A stretch of 64,000 bases of DNA, from assembly GCA_022865305.1 (NCBI GenBank), contig JALHSP010000119.1, positions 43,053 to 107,052 on the forward strand, given 5' to 3'. Position 1 is the stretch's first letter. The number at the start of each line of letters is the position of its first letter. Position numbers and translations under genes: made by a program. The stretch is from Bacteroidales bacterium (GTDB taxonomy: Bacteria; Bacteroidota; Bacteroidia; Bacteroidales; VadinHA17). Positions 16,501 through 25,566 of this stretch are shown piece after piece. Under the pieces are notes generated by a model, which worked only from the letters and a program-made list of their open reading frames with translations, did no database searches and was not told where the DNA came from.

Positions 16501-19106
16501 GAGCTACTCTTCTGGCTGTCAGCACCGATAAGGAAAAATATAATCCCGGTGATGAGATTAAATTGTCATTCCCTTCTCCCGAAAATGCTATGGCTATAGT
16601 TACACTTGAAAACGCAACAGGTGTTCTGGATGAGATCCGTTCAGTTACAGGAAAATCAAATACAGAGGTCCGGTTTAAGGCACGACCTGAAATGGCACCA
16701 AATGTTTATGCCTTTGTAACAGTTGTTCAGCCCCATAGCCAAAGTATAAATGACATGCCGGTAAGGTTATACGGAATTGTCCCTGTAATGGTTGAGGACG
16801 CCGAAACACGTCTTTCCCCCCAAATAAGCATGCCTGATGAGGTACGATCTCAAAAATCCTTCGAAATAATAGTAAGTGAGGAAAACAGGAAAGCGATGAC
16901 TTATACCTTAGCAGTGGTTGATGAGGGACTGCTCGATATTACAGGATTCAGAACACCCGATCCATGGAATTATTTTTATGCCCGTGAAGCTCTCGGTGTA
17001 CAGACATGGGATCTGTACGATTTTGTCCTCGGAGCTTACGGAGGGACTCTTGAGAGGATTTTTGCAATTGGCGGCGATGAAACAGTTGCCGATAAGTCAG
17101 CCAATAAAGCCCGTCGGTTTGTTCCTGTTGTAAAATTTCTTGGACCGTTCACCCTCGGACAGGGTAAAACCAACACTCATTCTCTTACCCTGCCTCAGTA
17201 CACCGGTTCTGTTAAAACAATGGTAATTGCAGGAAGCGACAGAGCTTTCGGTGCTTCAGAAAAGTCAGTGTTTGTAAAAGATCCTTTGATGGTCCTGGTG
17301 ACAGCACCAAGAGTGATCAGTCCTGGAGAAAAAGCAGCCCTCCCGGTTACTCTTTTTATTCAGAAAGAAAATATCCGGGATATTTCGGTTAAGGCTGAAG
17401 GAAATGATCTGATACGCTTTGAAGAGACAATGAAAAGCCTTTCTGTTTCTGAACAGGGAGAAAAGGATACTGAATTTGCTTTCATTGCCGGTGAAAAAAC
17501 AGGAATTGCTAAAATAAAGGTTACTGCTTCCGGGGGCGGAGAGACAGCTGTATATGAGCTGGAGCTTGAAATAAGGAGCCCGAATCCTTCCGAAACCCGT
17601 GCTGAAATGAAGGTACTGCGACCTGGAGAAAAATGGGAAACAACATTTAAACCATTCGGAATTGACGGATCCAATTCTGCTATTCTTGAAGTATCTGCGC
17701 TTCCTTCCGTTAACCTTGAAAAAAGGCTTGATTATCTGCTTAATTACCCCCACGGTTGTTCTGAACAGATAACCTCTGCCGCTTTCCCTCAATTGTGGCT
17801 AAAAGACTTTGCCAAAAATAACTCAGACATAGCACAAAAATCTTCTGTCAACATTAAAGAAGCTATCAACAAGCTCATTTCCAGGCAAATGGTAAATGGG
17901 GGAATTGCACTCTGGCCTGGTTCTTACCAGCCTGATAACTGGGTCACTTCATATACCGGCCATTTTATGATGGAAGCTGAACGTCTTGGTTATAACATCC
18001 CCTCCGGCTTCAGGCAGAAATGGATCAGGTTCCAGAGGAAAACAGCTCAGGAGTGGCGGTTCGATGCCAGGTATAAATATAGTGCCAACGACCAGGCATA
18101 CAGGCTTTTTACCCTGGCGCTTGCCGGGCAGCCCGAGAAGGCGGCGATGAACAGGCTGAGAGAATCAGCAAGCATTCCCAAATTATCGCAGTGGTTGCTG
18201 GCGGCTGCATTTGCAACAAGCGGCAGACCGGAGGTGGCAGGAAACCTGCTCGATTTGCGATCAGTTGATACAGAACCGGAATATTTTAACTATTACTTCG
18301 GTAGCCAGATACGTGATAAATCAATTGTCCTGTATACCCTTACAGTTTTGAAAAATGAGGAACAGGCACTTCCTCTCCTTAAAGAGATATGCGATAATCT
18401 CAATAAAGATTCATGGTACAGCACTCAGTCGCTTGCATGGGGTCTTTTTGCCTATATGAAATGGGTTGAAATGATCCCGGAAACAAATAGTCCTGCAAAG
18501 GTTAAAATCACCGTCAACGGGGACAGAACAGATCAGACAATTCCTTCAAAACAATTATTGTCGGAGAACCTTAAGATAACCGGAGGAACAAATTCACTTT
18601 CTGTTGAAAGTACATCTGAAAGTCCTGTTTATGCCACACTCATCAGGAAAGGGATTCCTCTTGTTTCTGACTTTGTAAGAGAAGAGAAAGGTCTGAGTAT
18701 GAAGGTGGAATATTTAAATATGGATCTGAAGCCGATGGATCAGAAGAATCTTGTTCAGGGCTCTGATTTTATGATGGTTGTTAAAGTTGCTAATAATACC
18801 TTTTCGCGGGTTGAGAATATTGCACTTACTGAAATGGTGCCATCAGGATGGGAAATACTAAATACCCGCCTGTTTGAAGCAAACCGGGGCATAAAAGAAA
18901 GTTCATATGATTACCGCGATTTCAGGGACGATCGTGTAAATACCTATTTTAGCCTTGGGCAGGGAGAAACGAAGACATTTGTGCTTATTTTAAATGCAGC
19001 ATACAAAGGAGAATTCTTCCAGCCGTCAGTATGGTGCGAAGCGATGTACACTGACAATTGCTATGCAAGGTATCCCGGAACACCGGTAAAGGTAACCGGT
19101 CAGTAA
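13539..19106 (+). CDS. Alpha-2-macroglobulin family lipoprotein with intact thioester
   Basis: A very large (1855 aa) surface/periplasmic protein. ATG 13539 gives a clean lipoprotein signal (MKAVKSILLFVSIFLVTSCG); ATG 13512 is also possible, whereas the earlier ORF start runs through a repeat and is rejected. MG-type beta domains fill the N-terminal half (for example EKGIKVFIYGERDVWRPGDSI and KYNPGDEIKLSF). The C-terminal alpha/alpha thioester domain contains PHGCSEQ, with Cys at about residue 1407 and Gln three further on, so the covalent trap is complete. Bacterial A2Ms are thought to capture foreign proteases and protect the envelope. It sits 1 nt before pbpC, the classic A2M-PBP1C pairing. 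Confidence 0.92.
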   Translation: MKAVKSILLFVSIFLVTSCGPKDNKIIKQPLIRTQELTQNILPIDKGFSEYISGYTSGIVPANSVIEIRFTREFAEKAKKQTPPGLFVTEPFIKGNTEWADETTLVFRPAKLLDPGKTYSIEVNINKLAEVKQRLKVFPIRIQTLKKDFSIATGTLECHSAEGNTYILNGEIVASDFIEKAEVETYLDAKLEKKKMAITWDHSDNLIHKFTIGEIPRSDKAQELVLKWDGTAAGVDQKGSSTVSIPALGEFSVLGIKTQTGEDQKIDILFSDPVDESQDLDGLVYLENAPVTTTSINSNIVTLIPSGPLQSVYTLYVESSVKNKTGASLSYVFSTKVDFSGVNPGIKLAGNGVILPSSQNLIFPFKAANLKAVDLKIIKIFENNLPYFLQENDINTGNYVKRFGRPVYSGRIDLLSGTETSTGSWNLYTIDLADYIDVEPGVLYKVQLGMRKSYALFPCAETGEESRYEELLQQSQELSQRYWDDSENYYEDSEDGIYYSFGFNWNERKDPCKEAFYSPDKNVTRNILASNLGLIAKKGEDNILHVIVNDLLTALPVSEVGIEVYDYQMQQIVNGNTNQDGFVSLNCERKPFLIIAKKDKDRNYLKVNDGASLSLSSFDVSGNKPEKGIKVFIYGERDVWRPGDSIFLSVFIKDMKSDLPQDHPVQFELINPLEQKIDNQIQKLEGNNLLVFTTKTSPDAVTGNYRAVFKIGGATFSKRIRIETIKPNRLKINLTFPGDILGGSAQGATGTLNVKWLNGSVAKNLKSSVEYILKHTKTEFENYRQYIFDDPVTGFYSETVNIFDDAIDENGNATIKFDPGRELDAPGMLNAIFTAKVQEQGGDESIIQTTSKYAPFPVFVGINLPGLKGKSRMLFTDADNEVKVVTVDEKGKPVRSEVEMTVYKLSYRWWWESDAENLAYYISNKIYKPVIRKTITTSGGEGSFTFNINKNEWGRYLIRATTPAGHSTGKMLLVDWPWEYGMKGNTEGATLLAVSTDKEKYNPGDEIKLSFPSPENAMAIVTLENATGVLDEIRSVTGKSNTEVRFKARPEMAPNVYAFVTVVQPHSQSINDMPVRLYGIVPVMVEDAETRLSPQISMPDEVRSQKSFEIIVSEENRKAMTYTLAVVDEGLLDITGFRTPDPWNYFYAREALGVQTWDLYDFVLGAYGGTLERIFAIGGDETVADKSANKARRFVPVVKFLGPFTLGQGKTNTHSLTLPQYTGSVKTMVIAGSDRAFGASEKSVFVKDPLMVLVTAPRVISPGEKAALPVTLFIQKENIRDISVKAEGNDLIRFEETMKSLSVSEQGEKDTEFAFIAGEKTGIAKIKVTASGGGETAVYELELEIRSPNPSETRAEMKVLRPGEKWETTFKPFGIDGSNSAILEVSALPSVNLEKRLDYLLNYPHGCSEQITSAAFPQLWLKDFAKNNSDIAQKSSVNIKEAINKLISRQMVNGGIALWPGSYQPDNWVTSYTGHFMMEAERLGYNIPSGFRQKWIRFQRKTAQEWRFDARYKYSANDQAYRLFTLALAGQPEKAAMNRLRESASIPKLSQWLLAAAFATSGRPEVAGNLLDLRSVDTEPEYFNYYFGSQIRDKSIVLYTLTVLKNEEQALPLLKEICDNLNKDSWYSTQSLAWGLFAYMKWVEMIPETNSPAKVKITVNGDRTDQTIPSKQLLSENLKITGGTNSLSVESTSESPVYATLIRKGIPLVSDFVREEKGLSMKVEYLNMDLKPMDQKNLVQGSDFMMVVKVANNTFSRVENIALTEMVPSGWEILNTRLFEANRGIKESSYDYRDFRDDRVNTYFSLGQGETKTFVLILNAAYKGEFFQPSVWCEAMYTDNCYARYPGTPVKVTGQ

Positions 19107-19107
19107 C

Positions 19108-21453
19108 TTGAATCGTAAACTTAAAATAATATTGATAGCAACCGGAGTAGTTCTTACCCCGGTTTTGCTTTCACCATTTCCACGATTCCGATTGCCAATG
19201 TCAACAGTTGTGGAGGCTCGCGACGGCAGCCTTCTGGGGGCACGAATTGCTGATGATGGCCAGTGGAGATTCCCCGGTTATACTGAAGTTCCGGAGAAAT
19301 TTGAAAAAGCATTGCTCACATTTGAGGACAGGTATTTCTACTGGCATCCTGGAATAAATCCTGTTTCTATAATCAGGGCTTTGGTTTTAAATATAAATGC
19401 CGGAGAAATTGTCAGCGGGGGCAGCACTATCACGATGCAGGTAGCGCGTCTCGCGCGTGGAAACATACGGCGCAGCTATTCTGAAAAAATCATTGAGATG
19501 CTTTCTGCATTGAAGCTGGAACTATTCCGGTCAAAAAAGGCAATTCTTAATATATATGCTGCCAATGCTCCTTTTGGTGGTAATATCGTTGGACTTGAGG
19601 CTGCAGCCTGGCGGTATACAGGTAAACATTCGGAGGATATAACCTGGGCGGAAGCTGCTGGTCTTGCCGTTCTCCCGAATTCTCCTGCGCTGGTCTTCCC
19701 TGGCAGGAATAAGGAGATCCTTAAAACACGACGCGATAACCTTTTAAGAAAACTCTATCAGAGGGAATGTTTTGATTCTCTTACTTTAATCCTTGCCCTT
19801 GATGAACCTCTTCCCGGAGAGCCAAAACCATTACCTGTTAAAGCACCGCACCTTACTGATTACTTTTTTCTAAATAACAAAGGAGAAACAATCAGAACTA
19901 CTATTGATCCTGAAATGCAGGAAAGAGCAACAGAAATTATAAATGCCCACCAGAAAGATCTTTCCGGCAATTTTATTAATAATTCAGCAGGTATTATTAT
20001 CCGTGTAAGTACAGGCGAGGTGCTGGCCTATGTCGGTAACAGCACTCCTGAAAATTATGCAGAGCATGGAGGAGATGTTGATATTATCAGGTCACAGCGC
20101 AGTACCGGCAGCATCCTTAAACCCATTCTGTATGCAGCAATGCAGCAGTCGGGAGATATCCTTCCCAACACACTTATAGCTGATATCCCTACAAGGTTTA
20201 CAGGTTTCTCACCGAAGAATTTCGATCAGACATACAGCGGAGCAGTTCCGGCTTCTTCAGCTCTTTCACAGTCGCTGAATATCCCGGCAGTTAAAATGCT
20301 CCAGATATATAATCCGGGGAAGTTTCTGGAACTGCTTCGTGAAACAGGATTTACAACTTTCCGTAAATCAGCTGATCATTATGGTCTCTCTCTTATTCTT
20401 GGTGGCGGGGAAACTTCACTTTGGGAACTTGCCGGAGTATATGCCTCCCTGTCGAGAGTCCTCAACAGGTATATTGCGGAAAAAAAATATTATAAGGAAG
20501 ATTATCATCCTCCACTCCTGCTCGTTCGTAATGAACCGGCATCTGATAAAACAGAAGAGATCAGTCCTCCGCTTACAGCCTCATCAATCTGGCTTACCTA
20601 TGAAGCACTTCAAAAAGTTAACAGACCAGAGAGCGAAGCAGGATGGCAATACTTTAATTCTTCACACAACCTTGCCTGGAAAACAGGGACAAGCTTTGGT
20701 TTCAGGGATGCCTGGGCACTCGGAACAACACCTGAATATGTTATCGGAGTATGGGCAGGGAATGCCGATGGTGAAGGAAGACCCGGACTTACAGGTTTAA
20801 GTACCGCTGCTCCTGTATTATTCGACCTTTTTAATATGATGGAGGCTGGCAGATGGTTTGAAGCACCGGCCGAAGATATGACTTTAATCCGTATTTGTTC
20901 TAAAAGCGGCTTCCGTGCTGGATCTGATTGCCCCGAAACGGAAGAAACCTTTGCCTGTGTTAACGGACTGAGAAGCGAATCCTGCCCATATCACAGGATC
21001 ATTCATCTTGATAAAAGCAGGACAAGACAGGTAAATGCCGATTGTGCCACTCCTTCCGATATCAGGAATGAGCCGTGGTTTGTATTACCTCCTGCAATGG
21101 AGTACTTTTATAAACAGAAACATCCTGAATACAATATCCTTCCCTCTCCTGCTCCCGGATGTCATGTGGATAAAAGCATTGATGTTATGGAATTTATCTA
21201 CCCCTCACCCGGTATTCAGATATTCATACCGCGTGACCAGACAGGTCTCCTTACAAGGATTATTCCTGAGGTTGCACACCGTAATCCATCAAAAAAAATC
21301 TTCTGGCATCTTGATGAAAAATTTATCGGAACAACAAAGTCTGTTCATCAGATCGAGATTCTGGCAGACAGTGGCGGGCATGTTCTCACTGCTGTGGATG
21401 AGGATGGTAACAGTATCAAGTGTACCTTTAGTATAATTGGAAGATCTGATTAA
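19108..21453 (+). CDS. pbpC: Penicillin-binding protein 1C
   Basis: Bifunctional class A PBP. After one N-terminal membrane anchor comes the GT51 glycosyltransferase domain (LLTFEDRYFYWHPGINP with catalytic Glu, and GGSTITMQVARL). The transpeptidase domain follows: active-site Ser in STGSILKP (about residue 335), SQSLN, and WKTGTSFGFRDAW (KTG box). A C-terminal BiPBP_C domain ends the 781 aa. The start is a TTG one base after the A2M stop, giving MNRKLKIILIATGVVL; no nearby ATG serves as well. In other bacteria PBP1C partners with A2M for cell-wall repair after attack, and the tight spacing here supports co-expression. Confidence 0.93.
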   Translation: MNRKLKIILIATGVVLTPVLLSPFPRFRLPMSTVVEARDGSLLGARIADDGQWRFPGYTEVPEKFEKALLTFEDRYFYWHPGINPVSIIRALVLNINAGEIVSGGSTITMQVARLARGNIRRSYSEKIIEMLSALKLELFRSKKAILNIYAANAPFGGNIVGLEAAAWRYTGKHSEDITWAEAAGLAVLPNSPALVFPGRNKEILKTRRDNLLRKLYQRECFDSLTLILALDEPLPGEPKPLPVKAPHLTDYFFLNNKGETIRTTIDPEMQERATEIINAHQKDLSGNFINNSAGIIIRVSTGEVLAYVGNSTPENYAEHGGDVDIIRSQRSTGSILKPILYAAMQQSGDILPNTLIADIPTRFTGFSPKNFDQTYSGAVPASSALSQSLNIPAVKMLQIYNPGKFLELLRETGFTTFRKSADHYGLSLILGGGETSLWELAGVYASLSRVLNRYIAEKKYYKEDYHPPLLLVRNEPASDKTEEISPPLTASSIWLTYEALQKVNRPESEAGWQYFNSSHNLAWKTGTSFGFRDAWALGTTPEYVIGVWAGNADGEGRPGLTGLSTAAPVLFDLFNMMEAGRWFEAPAEDMTLIRICSKSGFRAGSDCPETEETFACVNGLRSESCPYHRIIHLDKSRTRQVNADCATPSDIRNEPWFVLPPAMEYFYKQKHPEYNILPSPAPGCHVDKSIDVMEFIYPSPGIQIFIPRDQTGLLTRIIPEVAHRNPSKKIFWHLDEKFIGTTKSVHQIEILADSGGHVLTAVDEDGNSIKCTFSIIGRSD

Positions 21454-21477
21454 TCCCGAGAATTTATTCATTTAATA

Positions 21478-21885
21478 ATGAAAAATAAAGCTCCTGACGA
21501 ACTGTATTTACAGAAACGTGCTTCAACAAAAGATCTGCTGCCGGGTAAATGGGATACTTCAATCGGCGGACATATCAATCCGGGAGAGAGTGTTGCTGAG
21601 GCACTGAAAAGAGAAGCTTATGAAGAGCTCCGTTTAGAGGATTTTAAATATCATTTCATAAGGAAATATATATGGGAATCACTTCGAGAAAAAGAGCTGG
21701 TATATTCATTTACAGACAGCACTGAAGAGACTCCTGTTATAAATAAAGAGGAAATTGAGAAAGGAAGATTCTGGACATTACAGGAGATAAGAGATAATTT
21801 CGGAAAAGATATTTTTACTCCAAATTTTGAACATGAGTTTAAAAGATCTGTTGAAATTTTACTAAAACAAAACCAGAATCAATAA
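21478..21885 (+). CDS. Nudix hydrolase lacking the usual N-terminus
   Basis: LYLQKRASTKDLLPGKWDTSIGGHINPGES is followed by the Nudix box (GHINPGESVAEALKREAYEEL). This resembles the YfcD/IPP-isomerase-like Nudix group, whose members normally carry about 35 more N-terminal residues (the first beta strands). Here a TAA stop directly precedes the ATG, and the pbpC stop is only 24 bp upstream, so there is no room for them. The Gly normally found after the REUXEE core is Arg (EELRLE). It may be a shortened active protein or a decaying remnant; the metal-binding Glu residues are present. Confidence 0.7.
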   Translation: MKNKAPDELYLQKRASTKDLLPGKWDTSIGGHINPGESVAEALKREAYEELRLEDFKYHFIRKYIWESLREKELVYSFTDSTEETPVINKEEIEKGRFWTLQEIRDNFGKDIFTPNFEHEFKRSVEILLKQNQNQ

Positions 21886-22055
21886 GTCATTTTCTGTTAT
21901 TAGCCTGATTGCAACTCTTTCTTCAGGCCTTTCTGCCTCTTAGTCGTCAAGGAAAATATTACAGGAAATCTTGAAATCACGGTAAAAATAAATTACCTTC
22001 CGCCCGAAAAATAGTAATCAACTATTTTGCCTTTAAGACACTAAGTAAATATGTT

Positions 22056-22475
22056 ATGAAAACTTCGGTTAAAGTTGCTCTTTTTGCTGTTTTTTTTATT
22101 GCTCTCGGATGTATCTTTGCCGCACTTTACTTGTTCAATACAAACCATAGGGATCTCAGCAGAGTAAAACCTGATTTTGTAATTACATCCACCGACCTCG
22201 TAAATGAATTAGAAAAAGATGAAGCATCGGCAACTGCAAAATATATGAACAAAATAGTGGAAGTGACAGGACCCGTTCATTTTCTCAAAATTGAGGACAA
22301 AAAGGTTACAAGTATAACTCTGCAGACAGGAAATGCTACTTCATTGGTTATTTGTAATTTTCATGCTGGAATTGATCCTGAAAAATTTGATGTTGACATA
22401 CCTTCAACCATACGAGGTGTATTTTCCGGATTCCTGATGGATGTCATGATGAACAACTGTTCGTTTATCAAATAA
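22056..22475 (+). CDS. Membrane-anchored OB-fold (tRNA_anti-like) protein
   Basis: 139 aa with one N-terminal hydrophobic segment (VALFAVFFIALGCIFAALYLF) followed by a small beta-rich domain: LVNELEKDEASATAKYMNKIVEVTGPV, ITLQTGN, and an ending RGVFSGFLMDVMMNNCSFIK. This is the pattern of the tRNA_anti-like OB-fold family (PF12869), which occurs as small exported proteins in Bacteroidota. Function is unknown; the family name reflects fold similarity only. The Cys inside the hydrophobic segment (ALGC) could be a lipobox. Confidence 0.75.
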   Translation: MKTSVKVALFAVFFIALGCIFAALYLFNTNHRDLSRVKPDFVITSTDLVNELEKDEASATAKYMNKIVEVTGPVHFLKIEDKKVTSITLQTGNATSLVICNFHAGIDPEKFDVDIPSTIRGVFSGFLMDVMMNNCSFIK

Positions 22476-22570
22476 AAACTATCTCGCAAAAAATTTATTT
22501 CCATTATAGATTTTACTTATTTATCTAAAAAAAAATTCTTTAATTCGTAACTGGATTAAAGAACATTAAG

Positions 22571-24559
22571 ATGAAAAGGCTTTTCTTATACTCTCTGTTT
22601 CTGTTATCCGCTCTTGTTGCACTCTCTCAAAAACCTCAGCAAAACGGCATTTCTTTTCCGAAGCCAATAGATCTTCAGATCGTTCAGGATCAGGATGATA
22701 TGACATGGTGTGATTATCATCCAATCCCGGGTAAAAACTGGGCTGATCCGTTGCTTGTTCCGGAACGTAAATTCAGGATGGCTCTTGTTGCCGTTGATTT
22801 TCCCGATCAGCCTTTCGTAATAACCCTTCCAAAACATTCTGACCTCTTCGGAAACCCTCAGATTGACCCTGTTAAAAGAGATGATGTTGCAAAATTCTAT
22901 TCCGATTTCTGGTTAAGACCTTCAGCATTTAATCATGGCCAGACAATCAACGGTTACTGGATGGAGCAGTCGCGGGGCAATTTTGGCATAACAGTTCTTG
23001 ATACATACGGACCCTATCGTATGCCAAAAAATCTTTGGGAATACGGACTCAATGAATATGGTCAGAATAATTCAACTCCTAGTGGTACACGGGCTAACAG
23101 CCGTATGGAACCCGATGTTGACGCTTTATGGAATGCTGCAGAGGGAGAGATAAAATCTCAATACGATGCTATTCTGAGGATATATGCAGGTTATGACGAA
23201 ACCGGGGTCTGGCAGGAGTTCGGAGAAATGAAATTTTTAACAAAAGAGGAAATTCCTGCAGATTGGGGCAATCCTGATACCCTAAAACCACGATGGATAC
23301 CAACACGTTATGTACCATGGACATCGTGGAAAGCAGGGCAGATGCAATGGGGCCTCTCATCAGTAAGACAGGGGGAAAATTCCGGAACTATAACCCATGA
23401 GCTTGGCCATTACGCTTTTGACATCGGAGATAACAATAACAATCCATATATTCAGCCATACCGCAGGGTCGGTTCCGGTCCTTGGGATATGATGGACAGG
23501 GGATCATTCAATGGACCCGGTGGTCCTCATATGCGGTGGGTTATACCGGCAGCAATGGGGGCTTCAATGCCCGCAGGTCTGATGCTTAGGAACAGAATAA
23601 TAAATGGTTTTATTGCTGAAAACCAGGTTCTGACCTTAAGCCGTGAAGAGCTGGCCGGGAGAGGACCGGTCGTTGCAAAAATAACTGCAAGAGCTGCAGA
23701 ACCATTTCCCGGAACATTTGCCGGAATAATTGTAAGGCTTGACGGCCCGGAACCCCGCGACAGGACTCCTGCGGATGATCCTTCAGTTAATCCGCTTTCT
23801 CCCGGCATTCCGAACTTCGATTTCTATTCCGTGGAAGTGGTCCAGAGAATCGGGTATGATTCGTTCTGCCCTGACAACGGTGTGCTCATTGCAAAGAACA
23901 AAGACAGGGAAAGTCGAAATGGCGGACCTAACGGATATAACTGCTTTAACTGGGTGATCGATGCACATCCTGAAGATATAAATAAAGTCGATTATTTTAA
24001 GCCTGATGGCACTCCTGTTATGCGGACAATTGCAGATTACCGCCAGCTGAATGATGCGCTTTTTCATGCAGGCCTTAACTCAGGAAGCCAGTTTGAATGG
24101 ACTGACATTCCAAACCGTCTTCATTTCTATATAATCGACCTGGTAAAAAACCCGGAAGGAATCCTGATATATATAGTAGGTGTCAGATCTCTTGACGGGA
24201 CTATTACCGGAAACAAAAAGCTCACAATTAAAGCCCCTTCTGTTAAGAAAATGAAATCTTCTTCCGGTTGTTTATCATTCACCGTTAAAAACATTGGTGA
24301 ATCAGACTCTTCTGAAGCAGCAATAAATGATATCTACCGCGTTTCAGCAAAAATTGAAGGAGCCGCCTGGGATATCCGCTTGCTGAACACCCTTTTCTCT
24401 CCTGACCCCGGAAAGCATGAAAAAATTGATGTTTATTTAAACCATGATATTAAATCTTCACGTTCTGCAGTTATAACACTTACCCTTCAGTCAGAAAGCA
24501 ATCTGTTAAACAAAGTCGTTTATGTATATAAAATAAGGGCAGGAACCTTCCATAACTGA
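22571..24559 (+). CDS. Secreted M6-type zinc metallopeptidase
   Basis: A signal peptide (MKRLFLYSLFLLSALVALSQ) leads a 662-aa exported protein. The zinc motif is THELGHYAFDIGD (HExxH, about residue 278), followed by GPWDMMDRGSFNGPGGPH, the conserved block of immune-inhibitor-A/M6 peptidases. N-terminal RMALVAVDFPDQPF is also typical. The last 120 residues look like a beta-sandwich domain. I see no type IX secretion tail. The expected role is degradation of extracellular protein. It is flanked by short unrelated genes in the same direction and is probably its own unit. Confidence 0.87.
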   Translation: MKRLFLYSLFLLSALVALSQKPQQNGISFPKPIDLQIVQDQDDMTWCDYHPIPGKNWADPLLVPERKFRMALVAVDFPDQPFVITLPKHSDLFGNPQIDPVKRDDVAKFYSDFWLRPSAFNHGQTINGYWMEQSRGNFGITVLDTYGPYRMPKNLWEYGLNEYGQNNSTPSGTRANSRMEPDVDALWNAAEGEIKSQYDAILRIYAGYDETGVWQEFGEMKFLTKEEIPADWGNPDTLKPRWIPTRYVPWTSWKAGQMQWGLSSVRQGENSGTITHELGHYAFDIGDNNNNPYIQPYRRVGSGPWDMMDRGSFNGPGGPHMRWVIPAAMGASMPAGLMLRNRIINGFIAENQVLTLSREELAGRGPVVAKITARAAEPFPGTFAGIIVRLDGPEPRDRTPADDPSVNPLSPGIPNFDFYSVEVVQRIGYDSFCPDNGVLIAKNKDRESRNGGPNGYNCFNWVIDAHPEDINKVDYFKPDGTPVMRTIADYRQLNDALFHAGLNSGSQFEWTDIPNRLHFYIIDLVKNPEGILIYIVGVRSLDGTITGNKKLTIKAPSVKKMKSSSGCLSFTVKNIGESDSSEAAINDIYRVSAKIEGAAWDIRLLNTLFSPDPGKHEKIDVYLNHDIKSSRSAVITLTLQSESNLLNKVVYVYKIRAGTFHN

Positions 24560-24582
24560 TTTAAAAACAATAACATTGTAAT

Positions 24583-24825
24583 ATGAAAAGAACTGTCAGA
24601 ATACTTGTTCTTAAAAGTGAAATAGAGGCCAGGCTCCTTTCCGGGCTTCTTGACCAGAAGAACATTCCACATATGCTTCGTTCCTACCACGATTCAGCTT
24701 ATGACGGGATGTGGCAAACACAAACCTGCTGGGGCTTTTTGAATGCTGATGAGGAAAACAGGGAGGAAATCCTTAAGATTTACAGGGAAATGTCATTGCC
24801 CGAAAACATGACTGAGTCAATATAG
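24583..24825 (+). CDS. Small DUF2007-like protein
   Basis: An 80-aa cytoplasmic protein. RILVLKSEIEARLLSGLLDQKNIPHMLRSY is the pattern of the DUF2007/GlnB-like putative signal-transducing family (a strand, then a helix ending in a strand), ending in an acidic helix (EENREEILKIYREM). No function is established for the family. It begins 23 bp after the peptidase gene and may be co-transcribed with it. Confidence 0.6.
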   Translation: MKRTVRILVLKSEIEARLLSGLLDQKNIPHMLRSYHDSAYDGMWQTQTCWGFLNADEENREEILKIYREMSLPENMTESI

Positions 24826-24836
24826 GTAAAAAGAAG

Positions 24837-24844
24837 TATATTTG
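24837..24844 (+). promoter_or_regulatory. -7 box for the PAP2-like gene
   Basis: TATATTTG (TAnnTTTG) lies 18 bp before ATG 24863, which also supports that start over the TTG at 24842. Confidence 0.5.
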
Positions 24845-24862
24845 CTCCTCATCCTCAAAAAT

Positions 24863-25552
24863 ATGAATAATATCCGGGCTGAAATCCATAAACAAGGGTC
24901 AATGATTTCCGATATTGGCAGGTCACTTGTTCTGGTTTTAAAAAGCAAATATTTTTATATAAGCCTTATTTCAGTAATTGCCGGAATAGGTCTCAACTTT
25001 GCTTCACAAACATACCTGCATCATTATATGAGTGAAGGGAAAACCCTTCCGATGTTATCCGACCTTATCCTCGATAATCTGCCCGTCATTGACCTTTCAT
25101 TAATTTACGATCTTTTCAGCCTTGTTATTCTTATTGTTTTCATAATTTATATCATTCAGAATAAAGAATACAACAGAGTGCCATATTTCCTGCTGCTATG
25201 GGGTATATTCTATATGGTGAGAGGAATATTTATTGTTCTTACACCTTTCGGAAATCCTCCGGAATTTAACGGATCAGACCCATTATTTAATGGTTTCTCC
25301 AAATATGAGCTTGGCGTTTATCCTTCAGGACATGTCGGGAATGCATTCCTGCTTTTACTGCTGGTGAATGACAAGGTTTATAAATGGATACTTGCATTCT
25401 GCCTGGTAGTGATAACAGTATCCCTGTTCCTTGCTCATAGTCATTACAGCATAGATATTCTGTCAGGTCTTTTCTTCGCTTATGCTATAAGAGCTTTTGG
25501 TGAAAAATATCTTAAGATATTTGAACTCGGAATAAAAAGCCACCTGCAATAA
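24863..25552 (+). CDS. PAP2-like integral membrane phosphatase/transferase
   Basis: About six hydrophobic helices. The active-site motifs are YPSGHVGNAF (PSGH) and LAHSHYSIDILSGLFFAY (His and Asp of motif 3), as in the PAP2/PAP2_C superfamily that includes lipid phosphatases and sphingomyelin-synthase-like phosphotransferases. The HYSIDILSG ending is closer to the sphingomyelin-synthase/AUR1 style than to classic PAP2 (SRxxxxxHxxxD). A lipid-phosphate or lipid-headgroup substrate is therefore likely, but it cannot be named. ATG 24863 follows a TAnnTTTG box at a suitable distance. Confidence 0.78.
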   Translation: MNNIRAEIHKQGSMISDIGRSLVLVLKSKYFYISLISVIAGIGLNFASQTYLHHYMSEGKTLPMLSDLILDNLPVIDLSLIYDLFSLVILIVFIIYIIQNKEYNRVPYFLLLWGIFYMVRGIFIVLTPFGNPPEFNGSDPLFNGFSKYELGVYPSGHVGNAFLLLLLVNDKVYKWILAFCLVVITVSLFLAHSHYSIDILSGLFFAYAIRAFGEKYLKIFELGIKSHLQ

Positions 25553-25566
25553 AGCGTAAATGGGAA

